This document shows, piece by piece, positions 32,401 through 37,515 of a stretch of DNA of 64,000 nt (positions are counted from its first letter, which is position 1; each line of letters opens with the position of its first letter). The notes under the pieces are model-generated. The model did not search any database. It was not told the origin of the DNA and was given only the letters and a program-made list of their open reading frames with translations. The stretch covers positions 1,679,001 to 1,743,000 of the forward strand of contig NC_092675.1 of assembly GCF_964355755.1 (NCBI RefSeq). The letters run 5' to 3'. Source of the stretch: Antedon mediterranea (lineage: Eukaryota > Echinodermata > Crinoidea > Comatulida > Antedonidae). Both the position numbers and the translations under genes were made by a program.

Positions 32401-33353
32401 CAAGTGAAACATAAATTGTATCTTTACCATTCAGGCATTCATGGTAAAATTTAGTAAGATGCGCTTTGCCTTCTATATGATTAAAAGGGGAAATGGTATT
32501 TATTGAATTGGAAAGTTATAGGACAGTCCCAGATACCATTCATGTCCTTTTTAATACAAAAGAAAAGGCTAAAATGATTACTAGAACAGTTTCTGAATTA
32601 TACTATTCAATTCAATTCAAAGAACATTAATATTAACATCCAAAAGACAAAAGTAACAAAAAACAACAATGGCAAGAGATAATAAAGAAAATAGACGAAG
32701 CATCTTCTATTAAGGGGACACCTTGATGACCTAACCAAGTTCCCCTTCATAGGGTGACTCCTGAACTGGGGTTGGCTGTCATGTTATACAAATTTAATGC
32801 CCATTCCTTGAAAAATGTTACCTTATATGGGTTTCCCTTACATATAGGTGTCCCATATTACATATACTATCTATCAAGACATGCCCCTCCATTTAATTTA
32901 TGTAAAAAAACATGGTAAAAACGGTTTAATTTATTTTTTCATTTGCTTTACTTTACGGTATTGTTATATTTTCAGAAGCAACAAAACTCCTTATACAATT
33001 CACAAGTTAATATGATGCCTCCACCTGTGCCGTTTGCATCCCAAGATCCCGTTGCCACTCCGTTCGGATCCTGGAATCCTGCAAACAATCTAAAGCTGAG
33101 GCATATTGAAAGACGGGATCCCGATAGAACAACTATTATTGCTACTTATAAAGTAAATCACAACGTGTCTGAAAAAACAAATGAAAAACATGACACAACG
33201 TCGATTAGCGATTCGGGCGTGAACAGTGAACATGGGTCTCCTACGTCGCATTCACCGCAAGAGGGTAGTTTTAGTTCTGACGAGGTTGAGTCGGTTGAAC
33301 CAAAAGAACAATGGGGTGAAAATTTAGACAATGTACAGATTACAGCGTTGTGA
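5450..33353 (+). CDS. PCDH15: Protocadherin-15 orthologue (whole gene, 38 predicted coding exons)
   Basis: Span of a spliced gene whose exons are listed separately; joined, they give 1751 codons including the stop, with every intron phase consistent. Seen: a short signal peptide, 11 cadherin repeats with DxNDN/DRE-type motifs, a MAD12-like domain (about residues 1212-1310), a transmembrane helix (about 1327-1350) and a roughly 400-residue tail. Diagnostic PCDH15 features: the EC1 cysteine pair (C20/C93), the small EC3 cysteine loop (C233/C240), SELTP at the start of EC2, VLDGDD at the EC2-EC3 boundary, a non-canonical EC9-EC10 linker and MAD12. Known: vertebrate PCDH15 forms the lower part of the hair-cell tip link with CDH23 and associates with the transduction channel; fly Cad99C acts in microvilli. 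Inference: adhesion or mechanosensory role on ciliated or microvillar cells. Human PCDH15 is about 1955 residues. Exon 1 and the micro-exons are the least certain parts. Confidence 0.9.
7040..7054 (+). CDS. PCDH15: PCDH15 exon 2: 15-nt micro-exon (tentative)
   Basis: Phase 1 to phase 1, bounded by CACAG| and |GTAAGA. It encodes the acidic mature N-terminus DLTR just before the EC1 cysteine. Skipping it keeps frame. Confidence 0.45.
7326..7379 (+). CDS. PCDH15: PCDH15 exon 3: start of EC1
   Basis: TTATAG| to |GTAAGT, phase 1 in and 1 out. Encodes ECSISGTTSFSIQEDHAL, with the first cysteine (C20) of the EC1 disulphide. The other open frame would hit a stop at the next junction. Confidence 0.75.
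   Translation, partial: NVLYQGPQVSLSKKITH
7805..7878. mobile_element. MITE family A, half copy
   Basis: Right half only: ATCATCACCATATTT...CACATCACATTTTTT...AGTATAGACAGAGCTTA. Confidence 0.7.
7939..8075 (+). CDS. PCDH15: PCDH15 exon 4: EC1 core
   Basis: AAACAG| to |GTAAAT, phase 1 in and 0 out. Encodes NEPIGTLNYFGSVREPNA and on to LFLESLLT, the part of EC1 that corresponds to the handshake surface with CDH23 in vertebrates. Confidence 0.8.
8252..8305 (+). CDS. PCDH15: PCDH15 exon 5: EC1 second cysteine
   Basis: 18 codons, phase 0/0, donor GTAAGT. Contains KVSC; this cysteine (C93) is the likely partner of C20, as in vertebrate EC1. Confidence 0.8.
8551..8646 (+). CDS. PCDH15: PCDH15 exon 6: EC1-EC2 boundary
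   Basis: Phase 0/0, TACAG| to |GTAAGA. Encodes the calcium-linker motif SDVNGNAPVF and the first EC2 strand, ending ASVSE. Confidence 0.88.
9185..9289 (+). CDS. PCDH15: PCDH15 exon 7: EC2
   Basis: Phase 0/0. LTPIASIVFEGEAVDEDSG and TNGQLQYSV...NPDDP closely track vertebrate PCDH15 EC2 (ELTP...NGQIEY...NPDDP), one of the strongest identity signals in the gene. Confidence 0.9.
9305..9403. mobile_element. Fold-back repeat family F (TAGAACCCCTATTAAGGGG type)
   Basis: TAGACCCTGGTGTC ... AGTGTCCCAAAGGAGGAGTTCTACTG. Related copies near 32700-32870, 33658-33960, 37750-37832, 55655-55880 and 57375-57440. Confidence 0.5.
9441..9579. mobile_element. MITE family A
   Basis: ACACTTATCAAACTAGTTTG ... GTTTGATAATGTAGACAGAG. 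Confidence 0.8.
9652..9762 (+). CDS. PCDH15: PCDH15 exon 8: EC2
   Basis: Phase 0/0. Encodes DADTYFGV to NKALDYEAKKVWKVKLQAT; ALDYE is the cadherin DxE-type calcium motif of EC2. Confidence 0.88.
10437..10583 (+). CDS. PCDH15: PCDH15 exon 9: EC2-EC3 linker
   Basis: Phase 0/0, CTACAG| to |GTGAGT. VLDGDDVPPYF is the PCDH15-type linker; it is followed by FLCYKDDDRCV, a tight cysteine loop (C233/C240) matching the EC3 disulphide loop of vertebrate PCDH15. Confidence 0.9.
10631..10740. mobile_element. MITE family A
   Basis: GCACTATCAAACTAGTTTGA ... GTTTGATAGTGTAGACAGAG; 47 bp after the exon 9 donor. Confidence 0.8.
10819..10990 (+). repeat. 57-bp tandem repeat, 3 copies
   Basis: Unit contains AAGTATGGTTTAAGCATGGA followed by CCTATTTAAGAGTCACAGTT; the copies are nearly identical, suggesting recent duplication. 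Intronic. Confidence 0.85.
11070..11172 (+). CDS. PCDH15: PCDH15 exon 10: EC3
   Basis: Phase 0 in, 1 out; GCTAG| to |GTGAGT. Encodes GPIRAADGDLEVTDPGP and IIYSILSG; the vertebrate counterpart has ILYSILVG at this spot. Confidence 0.88.
11777..12172 (+). repeat. Dimeric minisatellite, unit about 76 bp
   Basis: Alternating half-units of about 38 bp: ACTAGAGGGTCCTAATTGTT...GGTATCACCA and ACTAGGGATTCTTGATGGTT...CATTACATCACCA, about 4-5 full units. It runs to within 50 bp of the exon 11 acceptor. Confidence 0.85.
12221..12333 (+). CDS. PCDH15: PCDH15 exon 11: EC3
   Basis: Phase 1 in, 0 out; AATAG| to |GTACGT. Encodes GNPPGYENYISINSSTGNVS then LLQPVSYETYQYF. An intronic minisatellite ends about 50 bp before its acceptor. 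Confidence 0.88.
12682..12879 (+). CDS. PCDH15: PCDH15 exon 12: EC3-EC4
   Basis: 66 codons, phase 0/0. Linker VVDMNEFAPTL departs from the DxNDNAPxF consensus, as does the vertebrate EC3-EC4 linker. EC4 begins LVGYIDENSVDG. Confidence 0.88.
13020..13190. repeat. Dispersed repeat family E (AGTGGCGGATCCAGG)
   Basis: Opens CCCAGTGGCGGATCCAGGAG. Related sequence at about 27370-27515 (inverted), 49655-49800, 13453-13520 and 17271-17370. Probably a MITE; complete ends not resolved. Confidence 0.45.
13256..13396 (+). CDS. PCDH15: PCDH15 exon 13: EC4
   Basis: Phase 0/0, CACAG| to |GTAAGT. Encodes VYVTNDTSGVFEIFPSLDT and PIDRELQHIYLFS (DRE motif). Confidence 0.85.
14348..14530 (+). CDS. PCDH15: PCDH15 exon 14: EC4-EC5
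   Basis: 61 codons, phase 0/0. Linker VIDVNDEAPAF; EC5 starts YKVSVRENVQPGFAFFQ. It is followed by the intron that holds a 1.6-kb satellite. Confidence 0.88.
14710..16282 (+). repeat. 31-bp satellite array with higher-order structure
   Basis: About 50 copies of a unit like ACTGAATATGCATGTTTTAT plus TTAGATTGATT, filling most of the intron between exons 14 and 15. Variants (TTTAG, TATAG, TCTAG, TCAG; TGTTTTAT or TGCTTTAT) recur in the same order about 432 bp apart (14761 against 15193), a higher-order repeat of about 14 monomers. Confidence 0.92.
16385..16587 (+). CDS. PCDH15: PCDH15 exon 15: EC5
   Basis: TGCAG| to |GTAAGT, phase 0 in, 2 out. AADPDLAENGKFDFSIQ is the classic DxDxGxNG calcium site; it ends in LAATDRGITNTQ. 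Confidence 0.9.
16771..16912. mobile_element. MITE family A
   Basis: TTAAAGCTCTGTCTACACTA ... AAAGTTTGTTAGTGTATTCA; strong internal palindrome around GACATGATGATGTC. Confidence 0.8.
16998..17130 (+). CDS. PCDH15: PCDH15 exon 16: EC5-EC6
   Basis: Phase 2 in, 0 out. Linker DILPTNDTNAPEF resembles the atypical EC5-EC6 linker of vertebrate PCDH15 (LPPNN...); EC6 begins YTASVTEEASFG. Confidence 0.88.
17545..17627 (+). CDS. PCDH15: PCDH15 exon 17: EC6
   Basis: Phase 0 in, 2 out; CTCAG| to |GTAATT. Encodes AMDEDGDTVSYQITNGN and NDAFIIKSL. Confidence 0.82.
17721..18040. mobile_element. Fold-back element family G
   Basis: Ends TTAAGTGTGGTTCTCACTAG and GTTGCATTCTCATGGAAACC-ACACTTAA are inverted and both contain ACGCAA-type motifs; same family as 40569-40945. 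Confidence 0.6.
18149..18233 (+). CDS. PCDH15: PCDH15 exon 18: EC6
   Basis: Preceded by a 14-nt T-tract and TTTAG|; phase 2 in, 0 out. Encodes SGEVNVNSDLDREMLDSYVL with the DRE motif, then TIKASDGTL. Confidence 0.88.
18392..18520 (+). CDS. PCDH15: PCDH15 exon 19: EC6-EC7
   Basis: Phase 0/0, CCAG| to |GTAATT. Linker ILDSNDNNPIF; EC7 begins LTFMVDEGVASGEVVGKV. Confidence 0.9.
18820..18965 (+). repeat. AT-rich tandem repeat
   Basis: Repeats of ATTTATAATATTGATTATTG-type units of about 36 bp, just before exon 20; a (TA)n run lies at about 18347-18375. Confidence 0.75.
19006..19311 (+). CDS. PCDH15: PCDH15 exon 20: EC7 and EC7-EC8 linker
   Basis: 102 codons, phase 0/0. Nearly the whole EC7: AYDLDEPNSPNSEIEYSL, VLDRED, TAQDKATNP, linker VLDVNDNGPMF, then the first EC8 strand. 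Confidence 0.92.
19362..19520. mobile_element. Fold-back family B, left part
   Basis: Starts CTTAAAGATATATTGTCCCC; similar to the left half of the complete element at 48637-48993. Confidence 0.55.
19599..19814 (+). CDS. PCDH15: PCDH15 exon 21: EC8
   Basis: 72 codons, phase 0/0. ASDPDLNAEVQYMITSG, LQPLDYEEQQLFTLQISATD: canonical EC calcium sites. Confidence 0.9.
19843..19955. mobile_element. MITE family A, truncated
   Basis: TTAAGATCTGTCTACGCTTT ... TGACATCATCATGTCCATAT; the right end is missing. Confidence 0.7.
20051..20170 (+). CDS. PCDH15: PCDH15 exon 22: EC8-EC9
   Basis: Phase 0/0, TACAG| to |GTGAGC. Linker NINDNNPLF, then EYKGSVPEYADLGTVVVDS; the EC9 opening Y-K-G matches vertebrate PCDH15. 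Confidence 0.9.
20188..20290. mobile_element. Fold-back family B, internally deleted, next to an acceptor
   Basis: CTTAAAGATATATTGTCCCA then ATTAACTTTATCAAAACTAC-AAAATAAC, both shared with 48637-48993. The exon 23 acceptor follows within about 25 bp. Confidence 0.5.
20311..20424 (+). CDS. PCDH15: PCDH15 exon 23: EC9
   Basis: Phase 0/0. Encodes EFGQVTYKLHPESALFIF and on to TRATQDNIT. The DRE motif is absent here. The acceptor (AAATAG) sits at the right end of a fold-back repeat (see 20188-20290). Confidence 0.85.
20867..20988. mobile_element. MITE family A
   Basis: AAAGCTCTGTCTACATTATC ... GTTTGATAGTGTGGACAGAG-CTTT; both ends present. Confidence 0.85.
21321..21440 (+). rRNA. 5S rRNA-derived sequence (head of a chimeric SINE)
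   Basis: 120 bp close to animal 5S rRNA: ACGGCCATACTGCGTTGAAA, CACCGGTTCTCGTCAGATCA, the box-A region GAAGTTAAGCAACGTTGGGC and a box-C region TTCTGGATGGGAGACC. Base changes and the fused tail argue for a SINE head or pseudogene rather than a working 5S gene. Confidence 0.75.
21441..21670 (+). mobile_element. tRNA-like part, body and A-rich tail of the 5S-tRNA SINE
   Basis: TGGTGTAATGGTAAT (A-box type) and GGGTTCGAGGTT (B-box type), then TTAGGCAAGATGCTTTAACT, CTGCACTGCTGGCTGCC, CCTAATCCGAATTTCCTCAC and an A-rich tail (CAAAAAAAAACAAAAAAC...). Confidence 0.75.
21903..22027 (+). CDS. PCDH15: PCDH15 exon 24: EC9-EC10 calcium-free linker
   Basis: Phase 0 in, 2 out. LTIIAEDMGVPPLNG is a normal EC strand, but the expected DxNDNxP is replaced by TNRGVEFYEQPTF. 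The same linker lacks calcium ligands in vertebrate PCDH15, where it forms a bent joint. Confidence 0.88.
22190..22347 (+). repeat. Dispersed repeat family D
   Basis: GATGAAGGGCTAGTGTTGCC ... TCTCCATTGAGATCCAGCCA ... TTTGCCTTTGGATTTAT. Other copies: 42728-42893 (+), 59735-59885 and 60612-60705 (both inverted). It ends about 25 bp before the exon 25 acceptor. Confidence 0.75.
22372..22481 (+). CDS. PCDH15: PCDH15 exon 25: EC10
   Basis: Phase 2 in, 1 out; TATAG| to |GTAAGT. Encodes SANVTENSVVNTTVTTVQA and EVVIYEIVNGNENG, similar in layout to vertebrate EC10 (IVYSIVSGNEE). Confidence 0.87.
22767..22931 (+). CDS. PCDH15: PCDH15 exon 26: EC10 with polybasic loop
   Basis: Phase 1 in, 1 out; TTTAG| to |GTATGA. 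Encodes VIDRES and FSLTIQAMVVTN, then the basic run NRKRKRKRRAE (residues 1085-1095), which fits the furin consensus R-x-K/R-R. Confidence 0.88.
22954..23010. mobile_element. Fold-back family B, end fragment
   Basis: TTTAAAGATGTATTGTCCCC followed by CAAAAAACATGAAAA, resembling both ends of the complete copy. Confidence 0.45.
23066..23196 (+). CDS. PCDH15: PCDH15 exon 27: EC10-EC11
   Basis: Phase 1 in, 0 out. PSVTIIVVEVGDINDNPPIF is a canonical calcium linker; EC11 starts LYVIGVSEGASSGTAIV. A MITE copy begins about 20 bp after its donor. Confidence 0.9.
23217..23310. mobile_element. MITE family A
   Basis: TGTTATGTCATCGTGTCCAT ... AGTTTGATAGTGTAGACAGA-GCTTAA; the left end is lost and it starts about 20 bp from the exon 27 donor. 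Confidence 0.75.
23360..23578 (+). CDS. PCDH15: PCDH15 exon 28: EC11
   Basis: 73 codons, phase 0/0. AVDPDADNNIVRYSLQP...NDGSGRITTLEKF...YKFTVLATVNTQEFS, the last EC repeat. Confidence 0.9.
24041..24267 (+). CDS. PCDH15: PCDH15 exon 29: MAD12 membrane-adjacent domain
   Basis: Phase 0 in, 2 out; TTTAG| to |GTAAGT. After VAKINDN the sequence stops being cadherin-like: TILVLSTSYDDALQHEINNE, then LENVLNAEVEIFDIRPSSD and FYAINRDTGVPLTSDEIQK. Layout and motifs (predicted helix, V-E-x-I, Y-A-I-x-R/P-x-T) parallel the ferredoxin-like MAD12 of vertebrate PCDH15. Confidence 0.87.
24545..24742 (+). CDS. PCDH15: PCDH15 exon 30: end of MAD12 and transmembrane helix
   Basis: Phase 2/2, TTTCAG| to |GTAAGT. 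Contains DPWQLEYILIII followed by a roughly 24-residue hydrophobic span to VVVYVS, then the basic stop-transfer WKKR. The extracellular part ends at about residue 1326. Confidence 0.9.
24805..24925. mobile_element. MITE family A
   Basis: TTAAGCTCTGTCCACACACT ... TTGATAGTGTAGACAGAGCT-TTAA; both ends present. Confidence 0.85.
25471..25603. mobile_element. MITE family A
   Basis: ATCTCAGTCTACACTATCAA ... CACATTAAGCTAGACAGAGC. Confidence 0.8.
25830..25919 (+). CDS. PCDH15: PCDH15 exon 31: juxtamembrane tail
   Basis: TTTTCAG| with donor AT|GTAAAT, phase 2/2. RQMEREKQARMYVPMYTNL and TAINDPNAT. Reading through the donor meets ATG TAA at once, so retaining this intron would give a short tail ending in EM. 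Confidence 0.85.
26027..26316. repeat. 12-bp self-complementary minisatellite, about 24 copies
   Basis: Unit ATCAGATACTGT; GATAC-N-GTATC makes it read almost the same on both strands. Twelve-base periodicity without stops leaves long open frames on both strands (SDTV or QILY repeats), which are artefacts. Intronic, about 105 bp after the exon 31 donor. Confidence 0.92.
26478..26525 (+). CDS. PCDH15: PCDH15 exon 32: 48-nt probable cassette exon
   Basis: CCATAG| to AG|GTTAGC, phase 2/2, 48 nt. Encodes DLIRISELSSDVHLR in the correct frame. The donor is weak (GTTAGC) and skipping keeps frame, so it may be alternatively used. Confidence 0.5.
27993..28031 (+). CDS. PCDH15: PCDH15 exon 33: 39-nt tail exon
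   Basis: TTTTAG| to |GTAAGT, phase 2/2. Encodes SNPVYYDDQSVQ, containing NPVYY, an NPxY-like phosphotyrosine/PTB motif. Confidence 0.7.
28252..28322 (+). other. tRNA-like sequence
   Basis: TGGTCTAGAGGTATGAACGC (A-box type) and GTGGGTTTGAGTCCCAC (a T-arm with perfect 5-bp stem); the ends CTCGG and CCGAG can pair. The anticodon arm is poor, so it is more likely tRNA-derived repeat than a working tRNA. Confidence 0.45.
28759..28779 (+). CDS. PCDH15: PCDH15 exon 34: 21-nt micro-exon
   Basis: CTTATAG| to |GTGAGT, phase 2/2. Adds SEQLFPN-type residues between DQSVQA and GAPTF without changing frame. Confidence 0.5.
29307..29343 (+). CDS. PCDH15: PCDH15 exon 35: 37-nt tail exon
   Basis: ACACAG| to |GTAAGT, phase 2 in, 0 out. 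Encodes GAPTFLNARQNQ. Confidence 0.75.
29656..29732 (+). CDS. PCDH15: PCDH15 exon 36
   Basis: TTCCAG| to |GTATGT, phase 0 in, 2 out. IQRSQAEVYDNPACTMENGD and HSPQR; VYDNP is a likely tyrosine phosphorylation site. Confidence 0.85.
29913..30414 (+). CDS. PCDH15: PCDH15 exon 37: proline-rich tail
   Basis: TTTTAG| to |GTAAGA, phase 2 in, 0 out, 502 nt. Ser/Thr/Pro-rich; includes LPPPPEYPPPPENY with a PPEY WW-domain ligand and SH3-type proline runs. Vertebrate PCDH15 tails are also proline-rich, though I see no line-by-line match. Confidence 0.9.
30998..31145 (+). repeat. 38-43-bp tandem repeat, 3 copies
   Basis: Unit like CACCCTAGACTCTCTTCATA then CCATCACTGCATTGATAG. Intronic. Confidence 0.85.
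31193..31355. mobile_element. MITE family A
   Basis: AACTATATCTACACTATCAA ... GTTTGATAGTATAGACAGAG. Confidence 0.82.
32976..33353 (+). CDS. PCDH15: PCDH15 exon 38: C-terminus with PDZ ligand
   Basis: TTTCAG| acceptor, phase 0, 125 codons plus TGA. Ends DNVQITAL, a class-I PDZ ligand (T at -2, L at 0), like the class-I ligand of vertebrate PCDH15-CD1. Also contains DSGVNS (residues 1704-1709). Confidence 0.9.
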   Translation, partial: KQQNSLYNSQVNMMPPPVPFASQDPVATPFGSWNPANNLKLRHIERRDPDRTTIIATYKVNHNVSEKTNEKHDTTSISDSGVNSEHGSPTSHSPQEGSFSSDEVESVEPKEQWGENLDNVQITAL

Positions 33354-33423
33354 TATTGATTGATCAGTGGATGATGGATGCTTTCATCTCTTATTAATTA
33401 TGTATTTAATATTATTAATTCTG

Positions 33424-33429
33424 AATAAA
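33424..33429 (+). promoter_or_regulatory. Candidate polyadenylation signal of PCDH15
   Basis: AATAAA 70 bp after the stop codon. In such AT-rich DNA this motif is frequent by chance; other copies follow (for example near 33590). Confidence 0.3.
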
Positions 33430-33657
33430 TTACATCCTTTCAGTTCTTATGATAGAATGATTGATTCATTAATTTCAATAATTAGTAGTTAGGTTTATTA
33501 TTTATTAATTGATGGTCAAACTACAAATATTGATTACACGCAAAAATTAGTGAGTTTCGCACACACTTGTCAAGTTAGTGTTTTTGTGAAAAATAAATAT
33601 AGAAAGCATGTTTAAATTTTAGCCACATTTTAACTATAATATGTATTGTGTTTCAGG

Positions 33658-33960
33658 TGCAGTAGAACCCCTATTAAGGGGATACGTTTAAAGTTCTGTT
33701 TACACTATCAGACTTTATGTGACAAAAAAATGTGATGTGCCCAAATATGGAAGTTATATGCACAAATATGGTAGTGCTATTACATCATCTTGTCCATAAA
33801 TGGGCACATCACATTTGTTGTCAAATAGAGTTTGATAGTGTAAACAGAGTTTAAGACCAACAAGTGTCCTCTGAATAGTAGTTGTATAGTTATATATACA
33901 TATTTCCTCTTGTTCATTCACATCAAAGTTTCCCCCTAATAGTGTTCTACTGTGTGGTAT
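33658..33960. mobile_element. Nested repeats: family A MITE (33687-33853) inside a family F repeat
   Basis: Family F sequence GTAGAACCCCTATTAAGGGG is interrupted by a complete family A element (TTTAAAGTTCTGTTTACACT ... GTTTGATAGTGTAAACAGAG-TTTAA) and resumes as ACCAACAAGTGTCCTCTGAA ... TAGTGTTCTACTGTG. TTTAA flanks both sides of the insert. Confidence 0.7.
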
Positions 33961-34416
33961 ATTCAATTGATGGCAACTACTCAAAAGTTATATAATAAAA
34001 CAATATTTAATTTATAAAGTACAGTATTTAAGTTGTTTAATTTATTTCATTATATAAATGTAAATTGAAAGTGCAATTAAATAATTTGTCCAAATTTATA
34101 TTATGAAATCTTCCATCCATTGTAATAATTATTTATTATAAAATTAATCATTATATTATTATCCGCATTAAAACCTGTGTGGTTTTGTGTAATTATTATT
34201 CTGAAAGAGTGAATAATATAAGTCCTAATATAAGACATCTATTTGTTTACATTATTTATAGTAATTAATTTAAAAAAAAAACAATACATTCCAAATATCA
34301 GGAATATCAATGTCTGATTTTTTTAAATATTAAAGTAGTGGAACAGGACAAATGCAGCTAAGATGAGATTGTATATTTATAAAAAATCTATTACCTTGAT
34401 AATAATTAAATAAAAC

Positions 34417-37400
34417 TAGATTTAATTCGTCACTATGACGAATTATAGGTTATATGCATTGATTTAAATAAAGATAATTGATTTTTAAAAGATATATTGA
34501 TTGATTGATTTTCTCAGAATCTTTAATTATTTATAATATATGATAGGACCTTGCTAACGCGAACACCATAGCCGGTATCACAATCCGATCAAAGATCCAT
34601 ATGCGTATAATGTCATAAACCACATTTGTTGTTACATAATAATAAAGACATAAGTAAATTTTTATCTAGATTTCATTATAAATCATGTGTATAATCTATA
34701 CACTAAGAAATAAATTTGAACAAACAATACGGATAATAAAAAAAAAATCTTATTTCGTTTCCCAAGGTGAGACTCGATCTCGGTACCTTGAATGCCATAG
34801 ACACGAGCACAGACCACCGAGCCGTACACAACTGACTAAAAGTTGTAGAAAAATTCCTCCGTGTATTTACTATGCAGTAACCACTTTGATGCAAATAGAT
34901 TATTACATACTGAAATGAATTATAATTTTTTACTATGATGACATCTTTAAAATGTATACAAATGATGCACTGTCAAACTACATACTTTTAACTTTAATAT
35001 ATGAATTTTTGAAGGAAGAAAGTTAATGTTAAGTTTGTTATTTTGGCCTAAGAAAATGTCATAATTTGTTTGATTGTCGAAATTATGTTTTTTTAATTTA
35101 ATATGCAATTAATGATGACTTAATCAACTTTTGTTCTCTTAATTTGATAATAAATCATACATATGATACATACACTTCAAGAAAATGAAATAAAAAATAG
35201 GTGTTCCCCTGCATTCTGACGATATATATTAATTTTAAAATTTAGCATATTTTCACCATTTTGTTAACTTATACGTGCGTAGCCAGTCACTTTTGACGTG
35301 CTCGTATAACGCAATTTCGAGTTGAAACCTGAATCAAATATGATGATATTATTAAAGAAAGATTGTAAAACAGAAATCGGGCAAAAAGAGTGCGCATTAA
35401 CGTTTAACGCGCAGTGCGCGTGCAAAAATCTGCGCACTCATGGCAATTTTTTAAACGCTTAAAATTGCCTGAAACGTACTCTAATTTCATCGAAAATAAA
35501 TTTTGACAATTTTGAACATTTTAAGCGCGCGTACGCAAGCGTTATATGCGCTACGCACGTAATTTAATTGCCATATGATGAAATATGACCTGAAATTTAT
35601 GAGTACCAAATTTTGTTTAATTGTGATTCATGCTTGTGAAGATATGATTACAAACGTGATTTCGTAAAATCGCGCGTAGACCGCGTAATTTTTGATTACG
35701 CATCGTGAAAATATAACCACATCGATTCCTGGCCATAAGGAATATACTCTGAAAACTTGACTTAGCTAGATGAAACTGATGCCAAGATAATGCACGGACA
35801 AAATAGTGCTAAGGAAAGAATAAATAAACTAGAACTTAAACTCGTCACTTGAGGACGAGTTTGGTTATCCGCCAGCAACAAAGCGTATCTTGCGTATTCA
35901 AGTACTTCCAAGTTATGACTTTTCCAAAAAAAGTAGGCTATTCAAAATTAAAACTGCCCTCTCAGTGTAATAACCAACTAAACCCTTTTAATTAATTGTT
36001 TTCCCGTGACGGGACTCGAACCCGGTACCTCTGATACCAAAGTCGGTTGCATTACACATCGAGCCATATGACCACCTGCTGACGAAAATCCGAAGAAAGA
36101 GTCCTCGTTCATTCGGTATGTCGTGAACCCCCTCGATGCAAGTTGATTATTACATATCAAACTTAAATCATAAATTTTACTATGATGAAATCTTCAAAAA
36201 TTTTAAACGCTGATATTTTATGAAAGTACATACTTTCAAGTTTTATATATTAACATGTAAAGAAAAAAGATAAATGTTATGTTTATTGTTTTGCTCTTTG
36301 AATAAGTTTATGTTTGTTTGATGATAAATATTTCAAAAATTATATTTAATATGCAAATAATGTAGCCATCAAACACGTTTTAGCATTCAACACTATAATA
36401 AATCAGACCTATGATTCATACACTGCAAGAAATTAAAATAAAAAATGGGGGTAACCTTGCATTCTGATGAACTGTGTCATTTTTAAAAGTAGACATATTT
36501 TGGAACATTTTCACAATTTGTTGACGTTTTCGTGCGCAACCTGTCATGTTTAACGTGCTCGTAGAACGCCATTTCAAGTTGAAAAGTGAATAAAATAACG
36601 TAAAATTGTTAACAGAAGATTTAAAAACACAAATCGTGTAAAAGAAATGCTCATACCTGTTCCCTGCGCCGTGCGCGCGTAAAAATGTGCGCACCAGTGG
36701 CAATTTTTTAAACGCTTAAAATGACCTGAATCGTGCTCTAATTTAATCAGAAATTGATTTGAAGCATTTTAAAATTTCAAACGCCATTTACGCGCGCACT
36801 TTCTAATGTTACAAATTGCGATAGCGTTAAAAAAGTTAACTATTGATGTGAAGCAAACGTGGCTGAAAATGACGTTAAAAAATATTCATTTGTTTCGAAG
36901 TTATAACCAATTTAAGATTTTCAGAAAATCACGCGTAACTTACGCTACGCGGCTCTGACATCGTCAAAAAGCTTGGCTGGACAACTTCAGTAAAATGTCT
37001 ATATGTTGAACAAGTTACAAAATGTTATGTTAACGCGTTACAGAGAAACAGCGTGCACAAATTAGGAGCATTTTAAAATTTCAAACGCAGTTTACGCGCA
37101 GACTTTCTAGTGTTCAAAAATTTGCTGAAGAGCGAAAAAGTTAGCCATTGATGTGAAGAAAACGTGGCTGAAAATTTCGTTAAAAAATATTTATCGGTTT
37201 CGAAGTTATGACCGATTTAAGATTTTCAGAAAATCGCGCGTAACTTACGCTACGCGGATCTGACATTGTCAAAAAGCTTCGCAGTACATCTTCAGTTAAT
37301 TGTCTATATGTTGACCAAGTTACAAAATGTTATGTTAACACGTTCAAGAGAAAACGCGTACACAAAATCGGAGAAAGAAAGAAGAATAATAAAAAAAAAA

Positions 37401-37515
37401 AGTAACACTACAATAACAAAGGTTATCCGCTTGAGGCGGATAACCAATAAATAAATAAATAAATAAAGATTTTGACAGAATCAAGAGGTTATATGCATAT
37501 CATGCATATAACCTA
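34417..37515. mobile_element. Cluster of terminal-hairpin elements with tRNA-like ends
   Basis: At least two related long units (about 34.7-35.75 and 35.95-37.47 kb) share blocks such as GCAATTTTTTAAACGCTTAA and the sequence after CTTGCATTCTGA or CCTGCATTCTGA. Each carries a reverse-strand tRNA-like block (34766-34840; 36001-36075, CGGGTTCGAGTCCCG on the minus strand). A block of about 290 bp is duplicated in tandem (about 36763-37050 and 37053-37345). Hairpins mark the edges: AATTCGTCACTATGACGAATT-type at 34430, AAACTCGTC...GACGAGTTT at 35842, GGTTATCCGC...GCGGATAACC at 37421-37445 followed by (AATA)n, and AGGTTATATGCAT...ATGCATATAACCT at 37485-37513. Class unknown; no coding sequence seen. 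Confidence 0.6.
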
